Shown: positions 45,910 to 55,502 of the stretch, in pieces
How the letters are laid out: every line of letters begins with the position of its first letter
Numbering within the stretch: position 1 is the stretch's first letter
Origin: Streptomyces sp. ICC1
GTDB lineage: Bacteria > Actinomycetota > Actinomycetes > Streptomycetales > Streptomycetaceae
Direction of reading: 5' to 3'
Assembly: GCF_003287935.1 (NCBI RefSeq)
Contig: NZ_CP030287.1
Location: 1,798,001 to 1,862,000 of the forward strand
Length of the DNA: 64,000 bases
Translations under genes and position numbers: made by a program
The notes under the pieces: generated by a model
What the model was told of the DNA's origin: nothing
Seen by the model: only the letters and a program-made list of their open reading frames with translations
The model's database searches: none

Positions 45910-46527
45910 ATGGGAAAGCTGACCCTCACCACCTTCCTCACCCTCGACGGCGTGATGCAGGCCCCCGGCGGGCCGGACGAGGACCCCAGCGGCGGGTTCG
46001 AGTACGGCGGCTGGCTGGTGCCGTTCGCCGACGAGGGGATGGGGGAGTTCGTCACCGAGGTCTTCGACCGGGCCGGGGCGTTCCTGCTCGGGCGGCGGAC
46101 CTACGAGATCTTCGCCTCGTACTGGCCGCAGCACGACGACCCGGCCGACCCGGTCGCGGCCGGGCTGAACCGGCTGCCCAAGTACGTGGCCTCGACCACG
46201 CTCAAGGAACCGGCCTGGGGCCCGGCCACCGTGATCGACGGGGCGGACCTCCAGGCCGAGGTCGTCCGGGCCAAGGACGCGCTGGAGGGGGACACCGAGC
46301 TCCAGGTGCACGGCAGCGGGGCGCTCGCCCAGTGGCTGCTGGCGCGCGACCTGGTCGACGAGCTGAACCTGCTCGTCTTCCCGGTGTTCCTGGGCGCGGG
46401 CCGCCGCCTCTTCCCGACCGGCGCGCTGCCCACGGCGTACGAGCTCCTCGGCTCCCGCACCACCGGGAGCGGCACCGCCATCCACACCTACCGCCCGAAG
46501 GGACGCGCCGCCTTCGGCACCTTCTGA
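45910..46527 (+). CDS. Dihydrofolate reductase family (RibD C-terminal) protein
   Basis: 205 residues. TLTTFLTLDGVMQAPGGPDEDP, LLGRRTYEIFASYWP, LQVHGSGALAQWLLARDLVDELNL and VFLGAGRRLFP are hallmarks of the RibD_C family, common orphan NADPH-dependent reductases in streptomycetes. Substrate unknown. ATG 45910 follows AAGGAGCG. Probably single-gene transcription. Confidence 0.9.
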   Translation: MGKLTLTTFLTLDGVMQAPGGPDEDPSGGFEYGGWLVPFADEGMGEFVTEVFDRAGAFLLGRRTYEIFASYWPQHDDPADPVAAGLNRLPKYVASTTLKEPAWGPATVIDGADLQAEVVRAKDALEGDTELQVHGSGALAQWLLARDLVDELNLLVFPVFLGAGRRLFPTGALPTAYELLGSRTTGSGTAIHTYRPKGRAAFGTF

Positions 46528-46676
46528 GCCGCCCGTCCGAGCCGGCCGTCCGAGCCGGCCGGCGGGGTGTCCGCCGGCCGGGATAACCCCTCGACCGGGC
46601 CGATCATGGTCCGGTAGCGTGAACGCTCCCGTGCGAGCCGCCGACGCCTCCACCTCCTCCTGCCGCTGGAGCCCCG

Positions 46677-47498
46677 GTGTCCACCCTCGCCGCCAAGGGC
46701 ATCACCACCACGCACACCGTGATCGCGGTGCTCGTGCTCCGGTTCGCCCTGGTGCTGCCCGTGCTCGTCGTCGCGGGGTGGTCGCGGCTGCGCGCGCTCA
46801 GCCCCGCCCAACTGCGCGGCGCCGGGGTGCTGGGACTCGTACTCGGCGGGATCTTCCTGCTGGAGACCTACGGGGTCGTGCACACCTCCGCCACCAACGC
46901 CGGACTGATCATCAGCCTGACCATGATCTTCACGCCGCTGGCCGAGTCCGCCGTCCGCCGCACCGCGCCCTCGCCCGCCTTCCTCGGCGCCGCGGCCGTC
47001 TCCGTCGCCGGAGTCGTGCTCCTCACCCAGGGCGCCGGCTTCACCGCGCCCGGCCTCGGCGACCTGCTCATCCTCGGCGCCGCCCTCGCCCGGACCCTGC
47101 ACGTCCTGCTCATGGCCCGGATCAAGGCGGTCCAGGACGCCGACGCGCTCTCCCTGACCACCGTCCAGCTCGGCAGCGCCGTCGCCGTGTTCGCCGTACT
47201 GGCCGTGCTGCCCGGCACCGGCGCGAGCCCCTGGGCGGCCGCCGCGGACTTCGGGGCCGCCGAGTGGGCCGGGCTCGCCTTCCTGTCCGTCTTCTGCACC
47301 CTCTTCGCCTTCTTCGTGCAGATGTGGGCCGTCCGCCGCACCTCGCCCTCCCGCGTCAGCCTGCTGCTCGGCACCGAACCCCTGTGGGCGGCCGCCGCGG
47401 GCATCGCCATCGGCGGCGAGCACCTCGGCGCCCCGGGTCTCGCGGGCGTGGCCCTCGTGCTCGCGGGCACCGCCTGGGGGCGGCGCGCCGCTGGCTGA
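46677..47498 (+). CDS. EamA/DMT transporter, apparently lacking its first membrane span
   Basis: 273 residues from GTG 46677. Nine hydrophobic segments can be counted, against the usual ten. The protein begins STLAAKGITTTHTVIAVLVL, which in the family follows the first span. The bases just upstream encode, in another frame, a short HLLLPL-like piece, as if about 80 bases holding TM1 had been deleted with a frameshift. Two EamA repeats are otherwise complete (VHTSATNAGLIISLTMIFTP and SLLLGTEPLWAAAAGI). It may be a decaying gene. No other gene of its transport route is evident. Confidence 0.7.
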   Translation: MSTLAAKGITTTHTVIAVLVLRFALVLPVLVVAGWSRLRALSPAQLRGAGVLGLVLGGIFLLETYGVVHTSATNAGLIISLTMIFTPLAESAVRRTAPSPAFLGAAAVSVAGVVLLTQGAGFTAPGLGDLLILGAALARTLHVLLMARIKAVQDADALSLTTVQLGSAVAVFAVLAVLPGTGASPWAAAADFGAAEWAGLAFLSVFCTLFAFFVQMWAVRRTSPSRVSLLLGTEPLWAAAAGIAIGGEHLGAPGLAGVALVLAGTAWGRRAAG

Positions 47499-47554
47499 AC
47501 GATTGTCCGAAACCGCTCCCACGGAGGGTGAACGGCAGTCCTAGGCTGCTCTCC

Positions 47555-48772
47555 ATGCCAGTCCTGGACGTCAGCAACCTCGCCGAAGACTTCAACGAGA
47601 ACCCCTACCCGCACTACGAGCGGTTACGGGCGAGCGGACCCGTCCACCGCGTCAAGGCGGCGGACGGGGAAGAGGTCTGGCTGATCGTCGGCCACGACGA
47701 GGCCCGCCAGGCCCTCGCCCACCCCGACGTGCTGAAGAACTGGCAGACCGCCGGCCTCTACGCCGACCGCACCGCCACCACCACGACGCTCAGCACCAAC
47801 ATGCTGCGCTCCGACCCGCCCCACCACACGCGGCTGCGCCGCCTGGTGGCCCGCGAGTTCACCGCCCGCCGGATCGAGGCGCTGCGCCCCCGCGTCCAGC
47901 AGGTGACCGACGGGCTGCTGGACGCGATGGCGGCCGCCCCGGACCGCCGCGCCGACCTGATCGGGGCCTTCGCCGACCCGCTGCCGATGACCCTCATCTG
48001 CGAACTCCTCGGAGTCCCCGACCTCGACCGCGGCTCCTTCCGCGCCTGGTGCACCGAGATCGTCGGCCCGAGCGGGCCGGAGCCCGAGAGGGCCGCGCTG
48101 GGCGCCATGTCCGGCTACCTGGCCGAGCTCATCGTCGCCAAGCGCGAGCGCCCCGGCCCGGACCTGTTCAGCGCCCTGATCCGGACCCGGGACGAGGACG
48201 GCGACCGGCTGTCCCGGGCCGAGCTGGTCGGGATGGCCTTCCTGCTGCTGATCGCCGGCTACGAGACCGCGGTGAACCTGCTCGGCAACGGGGTACGGGC
48301 CCTGCTCGCCCACCCCGGCCAGCTGGCGGCCCTGCGCGCCGACCCGGACGGGCTGATCGACGGCGCGGTGGAGGAGATGCTCCGCTACGACGGCCCGGTC
48401 GAGAGCGCCACCTACCGCTTCGCCCGCGCCGACCTGGAGATCGGCGGGACCTTCATCGCGGCCGGCTCTCCCGTACTGGTCTCCCTGGCCGGCGCGAGCC
48501 GCGACCCGGCCCGCTTCGCGGACCCCGGCGCGGGCTCCCGCCCCGGGCCCGAGGCGTTCGACATCCACCGCACCGGCCAGAGCCACCTGGCCTTCGGCCA
48601 CGGCATCCACTTCTGCCTCGGCGCCCCGCTGGCCCGGCTGGAGGCCCGTATCGCGATCCGGTCCCTGCTGGAACGATTCCCCGGCCTGGCCGAGGACCCG
48701 CAGGCGGGGCCGCGCGACTGGCTCCCCGGGACCCTCATCCGGGGCGTCAAGCGGCTGCCGGTCCGCTGGTAG
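47555..48772 (+). CDS. Cytochrome P450 (CYP107/105-like)
   Basis: 405 residues. The I-helix is LIAGYETAVN, the ExxR is EEMLRYDG-adjacent, and the haem loop is FGHGIHFCLGAPLARLEA with the Cys ligand. PHHTRLRRLVAREFTARRIE is typical of the bacterial group. The I-helix Thr-Thr/Ser pair is Thr-Ala here. No ribosome-binding site is seen before ATG 47555; a TAGGCT at 47542-47547 would place the transcription start at or near the ATG, so a leaderless message is possible. No ferredoxin gene lies alongside. Confidence 0.92.
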   Translation: MPVLDVSNLAEDFNENPYPHYERLRASGPVHRVKAADGEEVWLIVGHDEARQALAHPDVLKNWQTAGLYADRTATTTTLSTNMLRSDPPHHTRLRRLVAREFTARRIEALRPRVQQVTDGLLDAMAAAPDRRADLIGAFADPLPMTLICELLGVPDLDRGSFRAWCTEIVGPSGPEPERAALGAMSGYLAELIVAKRERPGPDLFSALIRTRDEDGDRLSRAELVGMAFLLLIAGYETAVNLLGNGVRALLAHPGQLAALRADPDGLIDGAVEEMLRYDGPVESATYRFARADLEIGGTFIAAGSPVLVSLAGASRDPARFADPGAGSRPGPEAFDIHRTGQSHLAFGHGIHFCLGAPLARLEARIAIRSLLERFPGLAEDPQAGPRDWLPGTLIRGVKRLPVRW

Positions 48773-48797
48773 GCGCCGGCCGATGACCGCCACCCGC

Positions 48798-49802
48798 TCA
48801 CAGCCCCGGCAGCTCCTCCAGCCGGACCACGCGCCGCTCGCGGCGCGAGCGCTCGCAGGCCTCCGCCACCCGCAGCGCGGCGAGCGCCTCGACCCCGTCG
48901 CACGGATTGGGGCCCTCGCCGCGCACGAGGCGGACGAAGGCCGCCAGCTCCGCCTCGTACGCCGGGGCGAACCGCTCCAGGAACCCCGACCACGGCTTGC
49001 TCGCCGGGGGCGGGCCGTGCGGCTCGGTCGAGGCGATCGGCGTGCGGTCGTCCAGCCCGGTGGAGACCTGGTCCAGCTCCCCGGCCAGCTCCATCCGCAC
49101 GTCGTAGCCCGCGCCGTTGCAGCGCGTGCCGGTACAGGAGACCAGCGTCCCGTCGTCCAGGGTGAGGAGCGCGGCGCCGGTGTCGATGTCGCCCGTCTCC
49201 CGGAACCGGGGCGGCCCCGCGTCCGACCCGGTCGCGTACACCTCGGCCACCTCGTGCCCGGTCACCCAGCGGACCATGTCGAAGTCGTGCACCAGGCAGT
49301 CCCGGAACAGGCCGCCCGAGGTGGCCAGGTACGAGGCCTCCGGCGGCGCCGGATCGGCGGTCGTGGTCCGTACGGTGTGCAGCCGCCCCAGGGCTCCCGA
49401 GCGGACCAGCTCCCGCGCCGTGCCGTAGCCCGCGTCGAAGCGGCGCATGAACCCGAGCTGGAGCACCCCGCGGGCCGAGGCCACCTCGCGCAGCACCGCC
49501 AGGGTGCGGTCCAGGTCCGGGGCGACCGGCTTCTCGCAGAACACCGGCAGGCCGCCGCGGATCGCCCGTACGACGAGCTCCGCGTGCCCCTCGGTGGCGC
49601 ACGCCACCACCAGCGCGTCCACGCCCCAGGTGAAGACCTGCTCGACGCCGGGCGCGGCGGTGGCGCCGAGCCGGTCGGCGAGGCGGGCCGCCCGCGCGGG
49701 GTCGGCGTCGGCGAGCAGGAGCGAGCCCGCGTCCGCTTGGCGGGCCAGTGCCGCCGCGTGGAAGGACCCGATCCGGCCCGTTCCTATGAGCCCGATGCGC
49801 AT
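48798..49802 (-). CDS. Gfo/Idh/MocA oxidoreductase (inositol 2-dehydrogenase-like)
   Basis: 334 residues. Rossmann GLIGTGRIGSFHAAALARQ, the EKP motif in PVFCEKPVAPDLDRTL, and DCLVHDFDMVRWVTG with the catalytic Asp/His, typical of myo-inositol 2-dehydrogenases. The convergent P450 stops 25 bases away. It is divergent from the sugar-binding lipoprotein at 50032, which suggests uptake and oxidation of an inositol-like sugar. The rest of an inositol operon is absent. Confidence 0.9.
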   Translation of the reverse strand: MRIGLIGTGRIGSFHAAALARQADAGSLLLADADPARAARLADRLGATAAPGVEQVFTWGVDALVVACATEGHAELVVRAIRGGLPVFCEKPVAPDLDRTLAVLREVASARGVLQLGFMRRFDAGYGTARELVRSGALGRLHTVRTTTADPAPPEASYLATSGGLFRDCLVHDFDMVRWVTGHEVAEVYATGSDAGPPRFRETGDIDTGAALLTLDDGTLVSCTGTRCNGAGYDVRMELAGELDQVSTGLDDRTPIASTEPHGPPPASKPWSGFLERFAPAYEAELAAFVRLVRGEGPNPCDGVEALAALRVAEACERSRRERRVVRLEELPGL

Positions 49803-50031
49803 GCACTCAACGTGGCCCCGTCCGGGGGACCTGTCAATCTGCCCGGCTGCGTCCCGATGAGTCCGAGATGGCCCCGATGACCTTGCATGGTGCACTGTGA
49901 CGGATACTGGGCGGCTGCGGCCGCGAACACACGACCGCCCGGGCGGGCGCGGCGCGAGCGGCGCGGACGCGTCGCACCGGCCGCGGTACGGCGCCGGGAC
50001 AGCGGCGGGACGAACGAAAGGCACGGCAGAC

Positions 50032-51063
50032 GTGGCTAGGGTCAAGGCAGGGGTGCGCGTCGTGGGCGCGGTGCTCGCGGCGGTACTGGGAGCCTCCCTC
50101 GTGGGCTGCAGCAGTACGGGCGGCAAGCGTGCCGAGGATCGGGCGAAGGCCGAGGCGGCGGGCCGGCCCGCGGTGTCCACTCCGCGCTGGACCTTCGCGA
50201 TGGTCACCCACGCGGGCGACGGCGACACCTTCTGGGACATCGTCCAGAAGGGCGCCAAGGAGGCCGCGGCGAAGGACAACATCAACTTCGTCTACGCCCA
50301 CGACGACCAGGCGCAGCAGCAGGCGCAGTTCGTCCAGAACGCCATCGACCAGAAGGTCGACGGGCTGATCGTCTCGCTGGCCAAGCCCGAGGCCCTCAAG
50401 GACGTCCTCGCCAAGGCCGTCAAGGCCGGCATCCCGGTGATCACGGTCAACTCCGGATCCGCCCAGTCCGCCGCGTACGGGGCGCTGACCCACATCGGCC
50501 AGGACGAGGAGATCGCCGGCGAGGCGGTCGGCACCGAGCTGGCCAAGCGCGGCAGGAAGAAGGCCGTCTGCGTCCTGCACGAGCAGGGCAACGTGGGCCA
50601 CGAGCAGCGCTGCGCCGGGGCGAAGCGGACGCTCGGCGAGGGCGGCGGGACCCTGGAGAACCTGTACGTCGAGGGCACCAACATGCCGTCCGTCCAGGCC
50701 GCCCTCCAGGCCAAGCTCCAGGCCGACCCGTCCGTCGACGCGATCGTCACCCTGGGCGCGCCCTTCGCCCCCACCGCCGTCAAGGCCAAGGAGGCCGCGG
50801 GCAGCAAGGCGGAGGTCGACACCTTCGACCTGAACGCCTCCGTGGCCCGGGACCTGAAGTCCGGCGCGCTCGGGTTCGCCGTCGACCAGCAGCCCTACCT
50901 CCAGGGGTACGAGGCGGTCGACCTGCTCTGGCTCCACCGCTACAACGCCGATGTGCTCGGCGGCGGCCGCCCGGTCCTCACCGGGCCGCAGATCGTCACC
51001 GCGGACCAGGCCGCCGAGCTGGAGGAGTTCATCAAGCGGGGCAGGCGCCGGAGATGCGTATAA
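50032..51063 (+). CDS. Sugar ABC transporter substrate-binding lipoprotein, C-terminus altered
   Basis: 343 residues from GTG 50032. Lipobox LGASLVGC, then a periplasmic-binding protein of the ribose/inositol type: FAMVTHAGDGDTFWDIVQKG, QQAQFVQNAIDQKVDGLIVS, VITVNSGSAQSA, GFAVDQQPYLQGYEAV. The expected end is near ELEEFIKRG. The last seven residues (RRRRCV region) come from a stretch that contains a Tn5 mosaic-end-like sequence and ends in an opportunistic stop. The ATP-binding and permease genes that should follow are missing; a steroid-catabolism gene follows instead. The 3' end is likely artificial or rearranged. Confidence 0.75.
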   Translation: MARVKAGVRVVGAVLAAVLGASLVGCSSTGGKRAEDRAKAEAAGRPAVSTPRWTFAMVTHAGDGDTFWDIVQKGAKEAAAKDNINFVYAHDDQAQQQAQFVQNAIDQKVDGLIVSLAKPEALKDVLAKAVKAGIPVITVNSGSAQSAAYGALTHIGQDEEIAGEAVGTELAKRGRKKAVCVLHEQGNVGHEQRCAGAKRTLGEGGGTLENLYVEGTNMPSVQAALQAKLQADPSVDAIVTLGAPFAPTAVKAKEAAGSKAEVDTFDLNASVARDLKSGALGFAVDQQPYLQGYEAVDLLWLHRYNADVLGGGRPVLTGPQIVTADQAAELEEFIKRGRRRRCV

Positions 51064-51070
51064 GAGGCAG
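51052..51070 (+). other. Tn5 mosaic-end-like 19-mer
   Basis: AGATGCGTATAAGAGGCAG matches the hyperactive Tn5 mosaic end (AGATGTGTATAAGAGACAG, the core of Nextera adapters) at 17 of 19 positions; both differences are transitions. It is AT-rich in a very GC-rich setting and stands exactly where the upstream gene loses its family's C-terminus. Confidence 0.6.
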
Positions 51071-51111
51071 GGGCGAGGCCGGGGGCGAGCCCAGGGCCGG
51101 GGGCGACGGTG

Positions 51112-51351
51112 TCAGACATCGGCCGGCACCTCCAGGCGGCCCTCCAGGACGGCCGCCTCGATGCCCTCGCGCAGGGCTCCGCAGGAGCGGACGCCGCCGC
51201 TCGGCAGGCCCGCCGCGACCGCGGCGGCGATGCGGGGGCAACCCCCGGGGAGCACGGCGGCCTCGTCCGTCCACTGGATCTGGGTGTGGGCGGGGCTGAA
51301 CTTCTCGCACAGCACCCGGGCGCCGCACTCCCCGCACACGACCGGGGTCAT
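51112..51351 (-). CDS. Small Cys-rich protein coupled to kshA
   Basis: 79 residues. It starts [20 protein letters not shown], with CxxC at residues 6-9, another Cys at 15, and two more Cys later (GGCPRIAA, VRSCGALREGI). The first part looks like half a zinc ribbon or a metal site; HTQIQWTDEA follows. Its ATG overlaps the TGA of the Rieske gene (TGATG), so it is made with it. I do not know a function. A maturation or electron-transfer helper of the oxygenase is an idea only; it is too short for a reductase. Confidence 0.75.
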   Translation of the reverse strand: MTPVVCGECGARVLCEKFSPAHTQIQWTDEAAVLPGGCPRIAAAVAAGLPSGGVRSCGALREGIEAAVLEGRLEVPADV

Positions 51352-52490
51352 CACCGGGTCCCGGCCGCGCGGCGGGCGAGGTTCTCGGCGACCTCCGCCT
51401 TCCAGGCCGCGGTGGCCCGGGTGGTGTCGATCTCGAACTCGAAGCGTCGGACCATCTCGTCCTTGACGTCGGCGGCGTCTACGTAGAACTGCTCGTACCA
51501 GCGGCGGAGCTGGTAGACCGGGCCGTCCTCCTCGGTGAGCAGGGGGTTGTCGATGCGGGTCTTGTTCTTCCAGATATCGACGTCCTGCTCGAAGCCGACG
51601 GCCAGGCCCTCGGAGGTGAGCCGGGCCGCCTCGGCGGCCTGCTCGTCGCTCATGCCGGGGAGCTTCTTGACGATGGCCCCGTACATCAGCACGAAGCTGT
51701 TCTCGTCGATCGGGTAGTGGCAGTTGACGAGGACGGATTCGAGCTCGACGCCTGCGCCGACGTCGCTCCACAGCCGGTCGATCATGTACGAGGGGCCGTG
51801 GTACGAGGCGTCCGAGCGCAGGCCGCCACCGGTGGAGAGGGTGCCGAGGTCGACGTCGCCGCGCGGGGTGGACTCCATGTACTGGGTGGCGACGTGCCCG
51901 TCGAAGACGTTCTTGAAGTAGTGCGGGAAGGCGTAGTGCACGTAGTAGAAGTGCGCCATGTCGACGACGTTGTCGACGATCTCGCGGCAGTTGGAGTTCT
52001 CGACGCGCAGGGAGTTCCAGCTCCAGTCGCTCCACTCGGGGTCGCCGACGCCCTCGATGACGGGGATCGCGACCTCGGGCGGGGGCGGGTTGCCCTCGGG
52101 GTCGTGCCAGACGTAGAGCTGGCCGCTCTGCTCCAGGGCCGTCCAGGCGCGGGTCCTGGCGCGCGGCGGGACGCGGCGGGCGTAGGGGACGGCGGCGCAG
52201 CGGCCGTCGCCGGACCAGCGCCAGTCGTGGAAGGGGCAGGCGACGGTGTCGCCCTTGACGGTGCCGTGGGCGAGGTTGCCGCCCATGTGGGGGCAGTGGG
52301 CGTTCAGGACGGCGAGCTCCGCGCTGTCGGCGCCCTGGAAGACGACGAGCTTGGTCCCGAAGGCCTCGACCTCGTGCGGGGCGCCGTCCTTGAAGGAGGA
52401 GGCGAGTCCCAGGCAGTGCCAGCCGCGGGCGAACCGGGTCGGCGCGGCCGCCGCTTCGATGACACGGGGTTCTTCTTCGATCGCGGTCAC
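51351..52490 (-). CDS. kshA: Rieske oxygenase, 3-ketosteroid 9alpha-hydroxylase oxygenase type
   Basis: 379 residues from GTG 52490 (GGAGGGCC upstream). Rieske cluster: C66-P-H68 and C85-PF-H88. The mononuclear iron site is in [16 protein letters not shown]. The overall pattern ([44 protein letters not shown]) is that of KshA, which opens ring B by 9alpha-hydroxylation of 3-ketosteroids. Overlaps of a few bases with hsaF before it and the small Cys protein after it form a tight operon. The reductase KshB is not in the window. Confidence 0.85.
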   Translation of the reverse strand: MTAIEEEPRVIEAAAAPTRFARGWHCLGLASSFKDGAPHEVEAFGTKLVVFQGADSAELAVLNAHCPHMGGNLAHGTVKGDTVACPFHDWRWSGDGRCAAVPYARRVPPRARTRAWTALEQSGQLYVWHDPEGNPPPPEVAIPVIEGVGDPEWSDWSWNSLRVENSNCREIVDNVVDMAHFYYVHYAFPHYFKNVFDGHVATQYMESTPRGDVDLGTLSTGGGLRSDASYHGPSYMIDRLWSDVGAGVELESVLVNCHYPIDENSFVLMYGAIVKKLPGMSDEQAAEAARLTSEGLAVGFEQDVDIWKNKTRIDNPLLTEEDGPVYQLRRWYEQFYVDAADVKDEMVRRFEFEIDTTRATAAWKAEVAENLARRAAGTR

Positions 52491-53587
52491 GTGGTGGCCC
52501 TCCACTTCGTTGTGGTGTCGTGCGGTGCGCGGTCGGGCGCGCCGACGCTTCGCGCGGCTTCGGCCGCGAGTTCGACGGCGATGTCGATGAGCTGGTCCTC
52601 CTGGCCGCCGACGAGGCGGCGTTCGCCCGCGCGCAGCAGGATCCGCGCGCCGGAGACCCCGTAGCGCCCGGCCTGCCGGTAGGCGTGCCGCAGGAAGCTG
52701 GAGTAGACGCCGGCGTGGCCCATGAGCAGGGCCATGCGGTCCAGCCGGCACTCCTCGTCCATGACGGGGCGGACCACGTCCTCGGCCGCGTCGATGATCT
52801 TCAGGACGTCGATGCCGGTGCGGATGCCCATCTTCAGGCAGACGGCGGCGAAGGCCTCGACGGGCGTGTTGCCGGCGCCCGCGCCGAGGCGGCGGGTCGA
52901 GCCGTCGATCTGGAGCGCGCCGGCCCGGACGGCGGCGACGGAGTTGCCCACGCCCAGGCCGAGGTTCTCGTGTCCGTGGAAGCCGACCTGCGCGTCGTCG
53001 CCGAGTTCGGCGACGAGCGCGGCGACCCGGTCGGTGACCTCGTCCATGACCATGGCGCCCGCGGAGTCGACGACGTACACGCACTGGCAGCCGGCGTCGG
53101 CCATGATCCGGGCCTGGCGGGCGAGGTTCTCGGGGGTGGTGGAGTGGGCCATCATCAGGAATCCGACGGTCTCCAGGCCCGTCGCGCGGGCCAGCCCGAA
53201 GTGCTGGACGGAGATGTCGGCCTCGGTGCAGTGGGTGGCGATCCGGCAGATCTGCCCGCCGCCCGCGTGCGCGGCGCGGATGTCGTCCTTCACGCCGAGG
53301 CCCGGCAGCATCAGGAAGGCGATCTTCGCGTTCACCGCCGTGTCGGCGGCGATCTTGATGAGTTCCTGTTCCGGGGTCTTGGAGAAGCCGTAGGTGAAGG
53401 AGGAGCCGCCGAGGCCGTCCCCGTGGGTGACCTCGATGACGGGGACCCCGGCGTCGTCGAGGGCCGCGACGACCGACCGGACGTCCTCCCCCGTGAACTG
53501 GTGGCGCTTGGCGTGCGATCCGTCGCGCAGCGAGGAGTCGGTGACGCGGATGTCGAGGGTGTCGGAGTACGTCGTGCGTGTGCTCAC
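52487..53587 (-). CDS. hsaF: 4-hydroxy-2-oxovalerate aldolase
   Basis: 366 residues from GTG 53587. HMGL-like TIM barrel: [20 protein letters not shown] with the metal Asp, [32 protein letters not shown] with the His ligands, [15 protein letters not shown]. It cleaves 4-hydroxy-2-oxo acids to pyruvate and an aldehyde handed to HsaG. Start and stop overlap the neighbours (GTGA on both sides), expected for the aldolase-dehydrogenase complex. Homologues in phenol or phenylpropionate pathways (MhpE) are very similar; the kshA context favours steroid. Confidence 0.93.
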   Translation of the reverse strand: MSTRTTYSDTLDIRVTDSSLRDGSHAKRHQFTGEDVRSVVAALDDAGVPVIEVTHGDGLGGSSFTYGFSKTPEQELIKIAADTAVNAKIAFLMLPGLGVKDDIRAAHAGGGQICRIATHCTEADISVQHFGLARATGLETVGFLMMAHSTTPENLARQARIMADAGCQCVYVVDSAGAMVMDEVTDRVAALVAELGDDAQVGFHGHENLGLGVGNSVAAVRAGALQIDGSTRRLGAGAGNTPVEAFAAVCLKMGIRTGIDVLKIIDAAEDVVRPVMDEECRLDRMALLMGHAGVYSSFLRHAYRQAGRYGVSGARILLRAGERRLVGGQEDQLIDIAVELAAEAARSVGAPDRAPHDTTTKWRATT

Positions 53588-54489
53588 GCGAGCATTCCCT
53601 TCGCGAACTCCTCGCCGACCTTGGCGGCGGCGGCGGTCATGATGTCGAGGTTTCCGGCGTAGGGCGGCAAGTAGTCGCCGGCGCCCTCCACCTCCAGGAA
53701 GATCGCGACCCGGGCCGTGCCGCCGCCCAGCGGGTCGGGGTCGTCGAACTGCGGCTCGGCGCACAGCCGGTAGCCGGGTACGTACGCGGCCACCTCCGCG
53801 GCGACGCGCTGGACGGAGGCGGCGATGGCGCCCCGGTCGGCGTCGGCGGGGATCGCGCAGAAGACGGTGTCGCGCATGATGACCGGCGGGTCGGCGGGGT
53901 TGAGGATGATGACGGCCTTGCCGCGGGCGGCGCCGCCGATCTCCTCGATGCCGCGGGCGGTGGTGCGCGTGAACTCGTCGATGTTGGCGCGGGTGCCGGG
54001 GCCGGCCGAGACGGAGGCCACCGAGGCGACGATCTCGGCGTAGGCGACGGGGACCACGCGGGAGACGGCGTACACCATGGGGATGGTGGCCTGGCCGCCG
54101 CAGGTGATCATGTTGACGTTGGCCCGGTCGAGGTGGGCGGTCAGGTTCGCGGGCGGGATGACGGCGGGGCCGACGGCGGCGGGGGTCAGGTCGACGGCCT
54201 TGATGCCGAGTTCGGCGTAGCGCGGGGCGTTGGCCCGGTGCACGGAGGCGGAGGTGGCCTCGAAGACCAGGTCGGGGAGCTCGTCCTGCCCGAGCAGCCA
54301 GTCGACGCCCTCGTGGGAGGCGTCGAGTCCGGCGCGGCGGGCGCGGGCGAGGCCCTCGCTGTCGGGGTCCACGCCGATCATCCAGCGGGGCTCGATGTAC
54401 GGGGAGCGTTGGAGCTTGTAGAGCAGGTCGGTTCCGATGTTCCCGGAGCCGACGATGGCGGCGGTCGCTTTCGTCTTGATCGTGATCAC
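53584..54489 (-). CDS. hsaG: Acylating acetaldehyde/propionaldehyde dehydrogenase
   Basis: 301 residues from GTG 54489. Rossmann [17 protein letters not shown], the catalytic Cys in [18 protein letters not shown], and [22 protein letters not shown] are family marks. It converts the aldehyde from HsaF to acyl-CoA with NAD+. Its GTGA overlap with hsaF supports channeling in a complex. Confidence 0.94.
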   Translation of the reverse strand: MITIKTKATAAIVGSGNIGTDLLYKLQRSPYIEPRWMIGVDPDSEGLARARRAGLDASHEGVDWLLGQDELPDLVFEATSASVHRANAPRYAELGIKAVDLTPAAVGPAVIPPANLTAHLDRANVNMITCGGQATIPMVYAVSRVVPVAYAEIVASVASVSAGPGTRANIDEFTRTTARGIEEIGGAARGKAVIILNPADPPVIMRDTVFCAIPADADRGAIAASVQRVAAEVAAYVPGYRLCAEPQFDDPDPLGGGTARVAIFLEVEGAGDYLPPYAGNLDIMTAAAAKVGEEFAKGMLA

Positions 54490-54498
54490 CTCAGAGCT

Positions 54499-55281
54499 TC
54501 AGGAGAAGGAGAGCGACACCGGGCCAAGCCCGGTGAATTCGGCGGTGTACGTCCGCCCGGCGGCCACGTCCACGGCGCGGGTGCAGGACCCGGGCAGGAT
54601 GAGGTGGCCCTTGCGCAGCCCGACCCCGAAGCGGGCGACGGTGCGCGCGAGCCAGGCGACGGAGGCGGCGGGGTCCCCCAGGACGGCGTCGCCGCGGCCG
54701 CGCGCCAGGGTGTCCGCGCCGCAGGTCAGGGTGGCTTCGACGGCCTTCAGGTCGAGCTCGCGGGGGTCGCGTCCCTCCCCGATGGCGTATCCGGCGGAGG
54801 AGGCGTTGTCGGCGATGGTGTCGGCGATGGCGATGCGCCAGTCGGCGATCCGGCTGTCGATGAGCTCCAGGGCGGGGACGACCCGCTCGGTCGCGGCCAG
54901 TACGTCGGCGGTCGTGCAGCCCTCGCCGGGGAGGTCGGCGCCGAGCACGAAGCCGATCTCGACCTCGACGCGCGGCGCGCAGTACGCGGCGGTGGGGACC
55001 GGGGTGTCCTGGCGCAGCTCCATCGCGTCCAGCAGGTGCCCGTAGTCGGGCTCGTCGACGCCCATCATGGCCTGCATGACCGGGGAGGACAGGCCGACCT
55101 TGTGGCCGGTGATCCGCTCTCCGTTCGCGCAGCGGTGGCGGATGTTGAGGAGCTGGATCTCGTACGCGTCCTCGGTGTCGATGCCGGGGAAGCGGGTGCT
55201 GAGCGGAGCGACCGGGGTCCGCCCGTGCTCGGCGGACCGCAGCAGTTCAGCGACGCGGAGCCGGTGGCGGTCCGAGAGCAT
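54499..55281 (-). CDS. hsaE: 2-hydroxypenta-2,4-dienoate hydratase
   Basis: 260 residues from ATG 55281 (AAGGAGCG upstream). FAH-like hydratase fold: GHKVGLSSPVMQAMMGVDEP, APRVEVEIGFVLG with the metal-binding Glu residues, LELIDSRIADW, VAWLARTVARFG. It hydrates 2-hydroxy-2,4-dienoates to the HsaF substrate. First gene of the hsaE-hsaG-hsaF-kshA-small protein operon. Two inverted repeats lie upstream. Confidence 0.94.
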   Translation of the reverse strand: MLSDRHRLRVAELLRSAEHGRTPVAPLSTRFPGIDTEDAYEIQLLNIRHRCANGERITGHKVGLSSPVMQAMMGVDEPDYGHLLDAMELRQDTPVPTAAYCAPRVEVEIGFVLGADLPGEGCTTADVLAATERVVPALELIDSRIADWRIAIADTIADNASSAGYAIGEGRDPRELDLKAVEATLTCGADTLARGRGDAVLGDPAASVAWLARTVARFGVGLRKGHLILPGSCTRAVDVAAGRTYTAEFTGLGPVSLSFS

Positions 55282-55355
55282 GTGCGCTCCTTGCGGGGAG
55301 GGGCGGATTCGGTGCGGCGAGGCTAGACGGACCGCCTCCGGCGCCGGGAGGCCGT

Positions 55356-55415
55356 TTTCCCGGTCACCGGGAAAGGCCGCCGGGAAAGGAATCCGGAGCA
55401 ATCCGTTTGCTCCGG
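55356..55415. promoter_or_regulatory. Two inverted repeats between hsaE and the secreted-protein gene
   Basis: TTTCCCGG-TCA-CCGGGAAA (55356-55374) lies 75 bases upstream of the hsaE start. CCGGAGCAA-TCCGT-TTGCTCCGG (55393-55415) lies 88 bases before the divergent gene at 55503. Both have operator size; neither matches KstR2. Confidence 0.55.
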
Positions 55416-55502
55416 GCAACCTTCGGGGCGGTTCGGGGCTCTTAGATGCGGTGCGCGCGACGCGCCCGCAGACCGCAGAATCCGAAGAACCGGAAGAGTT
55501 CC

